Shown: positions 18,812 to 26,129 of the stretch, one piece after another
Layout: each line of letters starts with the position of its first letter
Position numbering within the stretch: position 1 is the first letter of the stretch
DNA from: Thalassospira lohafexi
GTDB taxonomy: Bacteria > Pseudomonadota > Alphaproteobacteria > Rhodospirillales > Thalassospiraceae
Reading direction: 5' to 3'
Length of the DNA: 64,000 nt
Assembly: GCF_002844275.1 (NCBI RefSeq)
Contig: NZ_NXGX01000002.1
Location: 496,001-560,000 of the forward strand
The notes under the pieces: model-generated
What the model saw: only the letters and a program-made list of their open reading frames with translations
Databases searched by the model: none
Told to the model about the DNA's origin: nothing
Program-made: the position numbers and the translations under genes

Positions 18812-20062
18812 ATGCATGTTGTCGTTTTGGGCGCTGGCGTCATTGGGACGACGGCGGCCTGGTATCTTTTGGAAAATGGCCATCAGGTTACTGTCATAGA
18901 CCGCCAACATGCCAGCGCACAGGAAACCAGCTTTGCCAATGGCGGGCAAATTTCGGCCTGTCATGCAACACCCTGGGCCAATTCAAGCACTCCCAAACAA
19001 ATCCTGAAATGGCTGGGCCGCGAAGAAGCACCCCTTTTGTTTCGGATGCGCTTTGACCCAAAGCTGTTTGCCTGGGGGCTTCGTTTCCTGCGCAATTGCA
19101 CCGATGCACGGGCAAAAGAAAACCTTGAAAAGGCGTTGAGGGTTGCGGTCTACAGCCGTGACTGCCTAAGGCAACTGCGCGAGGATACCGGTCTTGACTA
19201 TGATCACCGCCAACAGGGCATCCTGCACATATGCCGTGATGACGATGAATTAACCGCGGTTGAGACAGCCACCGCGCAAATGCGTGACTTTGGTCTGAAC
19301 CGGCGCGTGGTCAGTGCCGAAGAATGTTACGAAATTGAACCAACCTTGCGTCACAGCAAGGCCCGCATCATCGGCGGCAGCTTTACCCCCGACGATGAAA
19401 GCGGGGACGCGCAAAAATTCACCAGCCTTCTGGCAGAAAAATGTATCGAACGTGGCGCAATTTTCAAATTTGGCACCACGATCACGGGCCTTGACCATGA
19501 TCAGGGGCGCGTTACGTCTGTGCGCACCGATCAAGGGAAGATTTCCGGCGATGCCTTTGCCGTCTGCTTGGGCAGTTACAGCCCGTTTTTGACCAAACCC
19601 CTTGGTATCCATCTTCCGATATATCCCTGTAAGGGCTACTCCATCAGCATCGACACCACCGGGCATGATGGTGCTCCGCAAACCGCCCTGATTGATGACA
19701 GTGTGAAAATGGTTTATGCGCGCCTTGGCAACCGGCTTCGCGTGGCGGGAACAGCCGAACTGGATGGATATTCCCTGCGGATGTCCGAACGTCGCAAACA
19801 GTTGATTGTTGATAAAGCATTCGAATTATTCCCGAATTCCGGAGATCGGTCCAAAATTGAGTTTTGGTCAGGCCTGCGCCCGGTTACCCCGGATTCTGCC
19901 CCTATTCTTGGGAGCACAAAATATGGTAATCTATTTCTAAATACGGGGCATGGGACGTTGGGTTGGACAATGAGTTGTGGATCAGGCAAGGCAATCGCCG
20001 ACCTGATAAGCCGCAAACGCCCAGACATTCCACTAACGGGGTTAGGTATCGAACGTTTTTGA
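18812..20062 (+). CDS. dadA: D-amino acid dehydrogenase
   Basis: DadA is a membrane-peripheral FAD enzyme that oxidises D-amino acids to 2-oxo acids and passes electrons to the respiratory chain. The 416-residue protein starts with the FAD-binding GxGxxG (VVLGAGVIGTTAAWYL) and VTVIDR. It then has the DadA-typical ETSFANGGQISACHATPWA and the C-terminal GLRPVTPDSAPILG...LNTGHGTLGWTMSCGSGKAIADLI. No alanine racemase (dadX) is adjacent. The next gene, a histidine kinase, starts 38 bases after the stop and is probably co-transcribed. Confidence 0.93.
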   Translation: MHVVVLGAGVIGTTAAWYLLENGHQVTVIDRQHASAQETSFANGGQISACHATPWANSSTPKQILKWLGREEAPLLFRMRFDPKLFAWGLRFLRNCTDARAKENLEKALRVAVYSRDCLRQLREDTGLDYDHRQQGILHICRDDDELTAVETATAQMRDFGLNRRVVSAEECYEIEPTLRHSKARIIGGSFTPDDESGDAQKFTSLLAEKCIERGAIFKFGTTITGLDHDQGRVTSVRTDQGKISGDAFAVCLGSYSPFLTKPLGIHLPIYPCKGYSISIDTTGHDGAPQTALIDDSVKMVYARLGNRLRVAGTAELDGYSLRMSERRKQLIVDKAFELFPNSGDRSKIEFWSGLRPVTPDSAPILGSTKYGNLFLNTGHGTLGWTMSCGSGKAIADLISRKRPDIPLTGLGIERF

Positions 20063-20100
20063 ACGGGCGTTACTGACGAATGATGGGATCAGGGGACGAC

Positions 20101-21213
20101 ATGACCAGCAATACACCGATTGGCACGCATACCGTACCATTGGCAGATCAGGTCGTTCTTAACGCCCTTCCGTATGCCGCGATCATTTGTGACCGCAACG
20201 GAAAGGTCCTGCAATGTAACGAAGCCATTGCACGGATGATTGGCGTTTCCAAGGAACGCATGCTGGGCACCACCGCCGGCTTCCTGTCCAAAGGCCTTCT
20301 GAACGACATTGAAGATGTTTTCGCATCCGGGCGGTCCTGGCGCGGTGACATTGTGCTGGTCAGCGCAAATAACGACAGCCACGTCTGTGACCTGTCGATT
20401 GCGCCGCTGGAATACTTCCAGAACAATGAGACCCGCACGGCTGTCTTGATGACACTTCTTGAAAATGACCGTCAAAAACAGGCCGAACGCAGCCTGATGG
20501 AACAAAACCGCAATCAGTCCGATGCCAATGCGTCAAAATCCGACTTTATCGCCAATATGGGCCATGAGTTGCGCACACCGCTGAATGCAATTATCGGCAA
20601 TTCCGAACTGATTGCCGAAGGTGTGCTTGGCGATATTACCGACGGATACCGTGATTGTGGACGCGATGTTTTTGAGGCTGGCAAGCACCTGCTGGAACTG
20701 GTCAACAACGTTCTTGATGTTTCCAAGCTGTCGGCAGGGTCCATGACGTTGCAGTTAAACGACGAAGACCTTGTGTGCGTCATCAAAGAAGCCACAAAGC
20801 TTGCACGTGAAGATATTTCCCGCCACCAGCACAGCCTGCACTTCAATATTGCCGAAACACCAGTTCCGATGCGCTGTGACAAGCTCAAGATCAAGCAAAT
20901 CCTGATCAACATCCTGAGCAACGCGGCAAAATTCACCCCCGACGGCGGTGTCATAACCGTTGAACTTGCCCAGACGGACAAGGACATCACGATTTCCATC
21001 GCAGATACTGGTGTGGGCATGAGCCCAAATGACATCCCGCGCGCCTTTGCGCGGTTTGCACAGCTTCATCCTTCCGGAGTTAAGGAAAGCACAGGGACCG
21101 GTCTTGGTTTGCCGCTGGCAAAGCTTCTGGTCGAACTGCATGGTGGCCGCATGAGCATCGAAAGTGCGCTTGGCAAGGGAACGACTGTGGGCATTACCCT
21201 GCCCCGTCTCTGA
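20101..21213 (+). CDS. Soluble PAS-domain sensor histidine kinase (orphan)
   Basis: About 370 residues with no membrane segment. A PAS fold (residues about 15-130, LPYAAIICDRNGKVLQCNEAIARMIG) precedes the dimerisation domain with phospho-acceptor His155 in NMGHELRTPLNAIIGNSELIAEG. The HATPase domain follows, with N box ILINILSNAAKFTP, G1 ISIADTGVGM, and GTGLGLPLAKLLVELHGG. The start at 20101 (MTSNTP) is preceded by AGGGGA; an earlier ATG at 20080 is less likely. There is no response regulator next door, so its partner is unknown. Its position 38 bases after dadA suggests shared expression; a link to D-amino acid sensing is only a guess. Confidence 0.88.
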   Translation: MTSNTPIGTHTVPLADQVVLNALPYAAIICDRNGKVLQCNEAIARMIGVSKERMLGTTAGFLSKGLLNDIEDVFASGRSWRGDIVLVSANNDSHVCDLSIAPLEYFQNNETRTAVLMTLLENDRQKQAERSLMEQNRNQSDANASKSDFIANMGHELRTPLNAIIGNSELIAEGVLGDITDGYRDCGRDVFEAGKHLLELVNNVLDVSKLSAGSMTLQLNDEDLVCVIKEATKLAREDISRHQHSLHFNIAETPVPMRCDKLKIKQILINILSNAAKFTPDGGVITVELAQTDKDITISIADTGVGMSPNDIPRAFARFAQLHPSGVKESTGTGLGLPLAKLLVELHGGRMSIESALGKGTTVGITLPRL

Positions 21214-21245
21214 TCACCGCCTGAATAGACCGACCCAAAACACGC

Positions 21246-21285
21246 AAAGCCCGCAACGGAGCACTTTGGCTCTGATGCGGGCTTT
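21246..21285. terminator. Bidirectional terminator between kinase and cytochrome c genes
   Basis: Stem AAAGCCCGCA / TGCGGGCTTT with a 20-base loop in the 97-base convergent gap. The minus side is followed by GCGTGTTTTGG; the plus side has no T-run. Confidence 0.65.
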
Positions 21286-21310
21286 GCTGTCTGTTGGCCT
21301 CTGGTCTGGC

Positions 21311-21790
21311 TTATTGCTGCTTGGCAGAAAGGTTTATTTGATCGTGGCGTTGCCTGATTTCGGCGGGCCAACGGCTTTTGACGTAAGAAAGGCTGGCCAG
21401 AATTTCCTCATCCGTTAGGACATCCTCAAACCCGGGCATCGCCGACTGATAATCCTCCCCGGCCATGACCGATGGCCCATATTTGGTTAGAGCAAACAGC
21501 ACCGCATCAGGATGATGCCACGTATGTCCGGTTTCATCATGAGGTGGTGCAGGTAGCAATCCGTTGGCATCGCGTTCACGCCAGTTGTCCTGTCCTTCGA
21601 ATTGCCGACCGTGGCACGACGCACAATTGGCGTCATAGACTTTCTTGCCAAGTGCGACCAACTTCAAATCATCCGGGCGAAGTTCAACGGATTGATCTCC
21701 ACCAGCCCCCGGCCCGAAGAAAGTGATGATGCCATAAACAATGGCGGCACCAACCACCCCGCCGATGACGAAAACGCCTTTATCTTTCAC
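21311..21790 (-). CDS. Membrane-anchored c-type cytochrome of the copper operon
   Basis: The 159-residue protein has an N-terminal hydrophobic anchor (residues about 5-27, VFVIGGVVGAAIVYGIITFF) and one haem-c motif CASCH in the periplasmic part (KVYDANCASCHGRQFEGQ). The axial Met candidate is in QSAMPGFEDVLTDEEI. A histidine-rich stretch HDETGHTWHHPD follows the haem site. It lies 33 bases after cueR in the same direction as copA, so it is probably copper-inducible. Its job is not established; electron transfer to a copper oxidase, or a role in copper handling, are guesses. Confidence 0.85.
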   Translation of the reverse strand: MKDKGVFVIGGVVGAAIVYGIITFFGPGAGGDQSVELRPDDLKLVALGKKVYDANCASCHGRQFEGQDNWRERDANGLLPAPPHDETGHTWHHPDAVLFALTKYGPSVMAGEDYQSAMPGFEDVLTDEEILASLSYVKSRWPAEIRQRHDQINLSAKQQ

Positions 21791-21823
21791 TGTGAACTCT
21801 CTCTTTGTTTATATCGCGCGTTT

Positions 21824-22207
21824 TTAACTGGCGAGATCATTGATGATGGGGCAATGCGGGCGATCATCCCCATGACAGGCATGCACCAGATGAGACAATG
21901 TCTTTTGCAGGCTTTGCAGCTCAGCAATCTTGCGTTCGATTTCCGCCAGATGGGTTTTTGCGATGTTTTTGACGTCCGATGACGCGCGGTTGCGGTCTTC
22001 ATACAGCGACAACAACACGCGGCAATCCTCAACCGAGAACCCAAGCCCGCGTGCACGCTGTAAAAAGCGCAACTTGTGCAAATCATCCTCACCATAATCG
22101 CGATAACCATTGGCAAGACGTCCCGGCGTCACCAGACCGATATCTTCGTAATACCGGATGGTTTTGGCGGGCAACCCGCAGGCACTTGCAGCGTCGGAAA
22201 TATTCAT
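21824..22207 (-). CDS. cueR: MerR-family copper-responsive regulator (CueR/HmrR type)
   Basis: A 127-residue activator of copper export. It has the N-terminal winged helix-turn-helix (NISDAASACGLPAKTIRYYEDIGLV), a long dimerisation helix (residues about 75-110) and the C-terminal metal loop with two cysteines (HACHGDDRPHCPI). These are the Cu(I)/Ag(I) ligands of CueR, spaced as CHGDDRPHC. The gene overlaps the copA stop by 4 bases (ATGA coupling), so the regulator is made from its own target promoter. Confidence 0.93.
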   Translation of the reverse strand: MNISDAASACGLPAKTIRYYEDIGLVTPGRLANGYRDYGEDDLHKLRFLQRARGLGFSVEDCRVLLSLYEDRNRASSDVKNIAKTHLAEIERKIAELQSLQKTLSHLVHACHGDDRPHCPIINDLAS

Positions 22208-24702
22208 TTTTGTGCCCCCCGCGCTTTCCAGCGTCGCAGCATCACAGAGTTACTGACAACCGATACGGAACTAAGTGCCATAGCCGCCCCGGCAATCGCC
22301 GGGCTCAGCACACCAAAGGCAGCCAAAGGAACACCGATGACGTTATAGGCAAAGGCCCAAAACAGGTTCTGGGCAATTTTGCGACGGGTTGCGATTGAAA
22401 TATCAATGGCGTCGGCCACCAACGCTGGATCGGAACGCATCAGTGTAATGCCAGCCGTTTCCATGGCAACATCGGTTCCCCCGCCCATAGCAATACCGAC
22501 ATCCGCTGCGGCCAACGCTGGTGCATCATTGATCCCGTCGCCAACCATGGCGACATGACGGCCTTCTTTACGCAGTTTTTCAACTGCCAGCGCCTTGTCC
22601 TGCGGACGAATACGCCCTTCACCGCGTTCAAGACCAAGTTGTTCGGTGACATAGCTTGCAACTTCCTGACTGTCACCTGACAGCATGATGCTGTTAATCC
22701 CGCGCGCCTTAAGGTCGGCAATCGTCTGTTTGGCACTTTCGCGAATGCGGTCTTCAAGGGTTATAAAACCGCCATATTTGCCATCAATCGCGATCAGGAT
22801 GACAGTTCGCCCACGCGCCTCATGTTGCGAAATATCAGCCGAAATGGCATCGGCATCCGGCATGGAAACTGATTGATCGCGCAACATGGTGTCCGTTCCG
22901 ATGACAACAGATTTGCCTTCGACCGTTGCCATCACGCCAGCACCGGTTTTGCCCCGGAACTCGATCACATCTGGGATATCCATCCCCTTATCACGAGCAA
23001 TCGACACCACAGCACGGGCCAATGGATGTTCGCTGGCCGCCTGAACCGCAGCGGCAAGACGCAAAAGATCATTTTGATCAACACCGTCAACAGGTTTGAC
23101 ATCGCGCACCGTCGGGCTGCCTTCGGTCAGGGTGCCGGTTTTATCAAAGATGACGGTATCAATGTTATGAGCCTGTTCAAGCGCATCAAAATTGCGGATC
23201 AGAATACCCGCACGCGCTGCACTGCCCGTACCGGCAACCAGCGCCGTTGGTGTTGCCAGACCAAGCGCACAAGGGCACGCAATCACCAGCACTGACACAG
23301 CGGCCACGATGGATTCTTCCATCCCGAAACCGGCGAACAACCAACCAGCCAGCGTCACAAGCGCAATAACGATGACGACGGGGACAAAGACAGCAGAAAC
23401 CCTATCCACCAGTTTTTGAACGGGTGCCTTGCCAGTTTGTGCCTTTTCTACCAAGCGAATGATGCGCGACAACGTGGTGTCATCGCCAACAGCACTGACC
23501 TTGATATCAATCCGTCCGGTGCCATTGACCGCCCCACCGACAACCTCATCCCCGCCCACGCGTGCAACCGGGCGTGTTTCACCGGTGATCAGGCTTTCAT
23601 CAAGTTCGCTTTCGCCCGCGTCAACAATGCCATCAACAGGCAAACGTTCACCGGGCAATACCCGCACGATATCGCCAACCTTCAGTTCGTCGATGGCAAC
23701 ATCAATATCCTTGCCATCGACGATTTTACGGGCACGGCGCGGACGCAATGCCATCAATTCGCGAATGGCGGCAGATGCCCCGCGTTTGGCGCGATCTTCC
23801 ATGATCTTACCGCCAAGGATCAGGGTAATGATGGCGGCAGACGCCTCAAAATACAGATGTGATTGGCCACTCTGGGCGACAATCATGTTGTACAGGCTCA
23901 GGAAATAAGCCGATGACGTGCCCAATGCGACGAGAACGTCCATATTGGCACTGCGATGGCGTAATGCGGCAAACGCCCCGCGATAAAACCGCCACCCGAT
24001 CAGGAACTGAACCGGTGTTGCCAAGGCAAGTTCAACCCACGCAGGTAAATGATATTCAACGCCGAGATACATCCAGACCATCTGAAGCACCAGCGGTGCG
24101 GTCAGAACTACCGACGCGCCCAGCAACAGCAACGACCGGTCAACCGGTTTGTCTGACCGCGCCGCGGTTTCGCTATCATTATTGTCGTTTGCAGATGATT
24201 TATTCCGTGATGTCGCATGATACCCGGCGCCTTCGACCGAACGAATGGCGATGTCGTCACTCATCTGACCGGGAAGTGCGGTGATGCTGGCCTGCTCAAG
24301 AGCAAAGTTCACAGTGGCCTCTGTCACACCGGGCAATGCGGCCAATGCCTTTTCCACACGACCGGCACAGTTGGCACAGGTCATGCCATCAATGTCATAG
24401 GACCAGGTTTCTTCGGCGACGGAATAACCGGCATCCGCGACCGCCTGCGCAATGCGCCGCACATCCACTTTGTCGCCATCAAAGGCGACATGTGCGGTAT
24501 TGAGGGCAAGATTGACATCAACGCTTGTGACCCCCTCAAGTCCACCAACCGACTTTTCCACCCGTCCGGCACATCCGGCACAACTCATACCGGTGATTTC
24601 AAGGTTCACGTCGCGGCTGTTGGCGCTTGGGCTTTGTGGTGTTTTCGCGTCTGACGCAGGATCGTTGATCGCGGCGTCTTTTGCTTTTGTCCGGCTATTC
24701 AT
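22204..24702 (-). CDS. copA: Copper-exporting P1B-type ATPase
   Basis: CopA pumps Cu(I) out of the cytoplasm. The 832 residues hold two N-terminal heavy-metal-associated domains with CxxC at residues 41-44 (GMSCAGC) and 109-112 (GMTCANC). Membrane helices follow, including the CPC motif at 476-478 (VIACPCALGLATP). The phosphorylation site is D520 in DKTGT, then SEHPLARAV and GDGINDAPALAAADVGIAMG. The Lys-rich N-terminal extension of about 30 residues is poorly conserved. First gene of copA-cueR-cytochrome c, driven by the CueR promoter just upstream. Confidence 0.97.
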   Translation of the reverse strand: MNSRTKAKDAAINDPASDAKTPQSPSANSRDVNLEITGMSCAGCAGRVEKSVGGLEGVTSVDVNLALNTAHVAFDGDKVDVRRIAQAVADAGYSVAEETWSYDIDGMTCANCAGRVEKALAALPGVTEATVNFALEQASITALPGQMSDDIAIRSVEGAGYHATSRNKSSANDNNDSETAARSDKPVDRSLLLLGASVVLTAPLVLQMVWMYLGVEYHLPAWVELALATPVQFLIGWRFYRGAFAALRHRSANMDVLVALGTSSAYFLSLYNMIVAQSGQSHLYFEASAAIITLILGGKIMEDRAKRGASAAIRELMALRPRRARKIVDGKDIDVAIDELKVGDIVRVLPGERLPVDGIVDAGESELDESLITGETRPVARVGGDEVVGGAVNGTGRIDIKVSAVGDDTTLSRIIRLVEKAQTGKAPVQKLVDRVSAVFVPVVIVIALVTLAGWLFAGFGMEESIVAAVSVLVIACPCALGLATPTALVAGTGSAARAGILIRNFDALEQAHNIDTVIFDKTGTLTEGSPTVRDVKPVDGVDQNDLLRLAAAVQAASEHPLARAVVSIARDKGMDIPDVIEFRGKTGAGVMATVEGKSVVIGTDTMLRDQSVSMPDADAISADISQHEARGRTVILIAIDGKYGGFITLEDRIRESAKQTIADLKARGINSIMLSGDSQEVASYVTEQLGLERGEGRIRPQDKALAVEKLRKEGRHVAMVGDGINDAPALAAADVGIAMGGGTDVAMETAGITLMRSDPALVADAIDISIATRRKIAQNLFWAFAYNVIGVPLAAFGVLSPAIAGAAMALSSVSVVSNSVMLRRWKARGAQK

Positions 24703-24743
24703 TTTCCTGAACCCTTAACGTGGTTTCATGTCTGATATAGGCG

Positions 24744-24774
24744 ACGATAGACCTTCCAGCAACTGGAAGGTCAA
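24744..24774 (-). promoter_or_regulatory. CueR-type copA promoter and operator
   Basis: A perfect palindrome GACCTTCCAG-CAA-CTGGAAGGTC occupies 24750-24772. On the minus strand it lies between TTGACC (-35; plus 24769-24774) and TATCGT (-10; plus 24744-24749). The spacer is 19 bases, the stretched spacing typical of MerR-family promoters that the activator must untwist. It is about 40 bases before the copA start. Confidence 0.88.
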
Positions 24775-24827
24775 GCAGGAAAATCAAACAGCCGCAAACC
24801 AAATGCCAAAGCAAGGTCGCCACAAAC

Positions 24828-24867
24828 AAAAAGGCCCCGAAATGCAACACTGCATCGGGGCCTTTTT
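24828..24867 (-). terminator. bfr operon terminator
   Basis: Stem AAAGGCCCCGA / TCGGGGCCTTT with a 14-base loop, followed on the minus strand by TTTTGTTTG, 20 bases after the second bfr gene. Confidence 0.85.
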
Positions 24868-24886
24868 GATCTTAACGTATCAAGCC

Positions 24887-25378
24887 TTACCCCTGCGGGG
24901 TTGGTTCACCTGCGGCTTTGAACTGGATGTAGTTTGGCAGACCCATCATATCGATCAGGCGAATTTGCTGTTCGATCCAATATGCATGGTCTTCCTCGCT
25001 ATCATCAAGCAGCACGGTCAGCATGTTCCGGGTCTGGAAATCGTCTTCTGCTTCGGCAACCTTGATCGCCTTTTTGAGAAGATTGATCACATGATACTCG
25101 TGTTCGAGATCATTTTTCATCATCTCGGGCACGGTTTTGCCAATCTTGATCGGCTCACGTGATGCGGTATCTGGCACACCTTCAAGGAACAAAATACGCT
25201 CGATCAAACGCTTTGCGTGTTCAAGCTCTTCGTCCTTTTCATGATGCATGCGTTCATAAAGTGCGTGCAGACCCCAATCAGCATACATTTCTGCGTGGGT
25301 ATTATATTGATCGGCTGCCGACAATTCAGCTGTAAGCTGTTTGTTTAGCGCGGCGATAACCTTTTTACTGCCCTTCAT
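24887..25378 (-). CDS. bfr: Bacterioferritin subunit, ferroxidase-competent, lacking the haem methionine
   Basis: A 163-residue ferritin-like four-helix protein that helps store iron in a 24-mer. Aligned with E. coli Bfr by eye, it keeps the ferroxidase ligands: Glu18 (LTAELSAADQY), the glutamate and His54 of the EELEHAKR helix, and the late EEDH motif (SEEDHAYW). The haem ligand Met52 is replaced by Leu (EELEH instead of DEMKH). It is the second gene of a bfr pair, 20 bases after its partner, which shows the opposite pattern. Heteromeric Bfr pairs with split roles are known in Neisseria, Pseudomonas and Magnetospirillum. Confidence 0.93.
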   Translation of the reverse strand: MKGSKKVIAALNKQLTAELSAADQYNTHAEMYADWGLHALYERMHHEKDEELEHAKRLIERILFLEGVPDTASREPIKIGKTVPEMMKNDLEHEYHVINLLKKAIKVAEAEDDFQTRNMLTVLLDDSEEDHAYWIEQQIRLIDMMGLPNYIQFKAAGEPTPQG

Positions 25379-25398
25379 GGCGTAAGCTCCTGATCTGA

Positions 25399-25875
25399 TT
25401 AATCGCCGTCGCCCGAACGGCTCTGGATGTAATTCTGCATTCCAATGTTCTCAAGCTGCCACTGCTCGGTCTCAAGCCAATCGACATGCTCTTCCTGTGC
25501 TTCAAGGAATTTAACCAGCAGGTCGCGGGTTATAAAATCCTCGGCGGTTTCACAGGCCGTGATTGCTTCGCGTAGCAGCGGCAAGGATGCCAATTCAAAC
25601 TTCATGTCGCAGGTGACGATTTCCTCAACATTCTCACCAATCATGAGTTTATTGAGGTTCTGAAGATTGGGCAGCCCTTCGAGGAACAGAATGCGCTCGA
25701 TGGTATCATCGGCGCGTTTCATTTCCTGGATCGAGAGCTTGTATTCATACTCGCCCATTTCTTCGACACCCCAGTCACGGAGCATACGGGCATGCAGGAA
25801 ATACTGGTTAATCGCAGTCAACTGGCTGGTCAAAATGCGATTAAGATACGTGATGATCTTGGGATCACCTTTCAT
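25399..25875 (-). CDS. bfr: Bacterioferritin subunit, haem-binding type with degenerate ferroxidase site
   Basis: A 158-residue bacterioferritin. The haem ligand Met52 is present (QEMKRAD), but ferroxidase positions are altered by eye alignment with E. coli Bfr: Glu18 is Gln (LTSQLTAINQYF), His54 is Arg (MKRAD) and Glu127 is Gln (EAQEEHVDW). This subunit probably supplies haem for iron release while the downstream subunit oxidises Fe(II). The open frame extends to 25923, but AGGAG lies before the ATG at 25875 (MKGDPKIITYL), which is the standard family start. First gene of the pair. Confidence 0.93.
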   Translation of the reverse strand: MKGDPKIITYLNRILTSQLTAINQYFLHARMLRDWGVEEMGEYEYKLSIQEMKRADDTIERILFLEGLPNLQNLNKLMIGENVEEIVTCDMKFELASLPLLREAITACETAEDFITRDLLVKFLEAQEEHVDWLETEQWQLENIGMQNYIQSRSGDGD

Positions 25876-25950
25876 CGTGGCTCTCCTGATGGTTCGGCTG
25901 ACCAGATATTGGTAACCATACACCCTTGTTTCAAGGGAAAACCACGCCTT

Positions 25951-25965
25951 TGATTACCATTATCA
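25951..25965. promoter_or_regulatory. Candidate Fur-type box upstream of bfr
   Basis: TGATTACCATTATCA is close to the 7-1-7 inverted repeat TGATAAT-N-ATTATCA recognised by Fur proteins. It lies 76 bases before the bfr start in the divergent gap to the photolyase gene. Some alphaproteobacteria use Irr or other iron regulators, so the binder is uncertain. Confidence 0.5.
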
Positions 25966-26129
25966 ATAATTTAGGCGTTTTTCCCAAAATCCGGTTTCAA
26001 TCTCGGTTTAGTAAAAATCATTCGCACACTGCCACATGAGAATGCAAATCGCTTAGCGAAATTTCCAACGAATTTCGATCTTTTGGTGGTTTTGGTTCGT
26101 ACGAGTCGTAACTGTTATGCAACCAAGTG

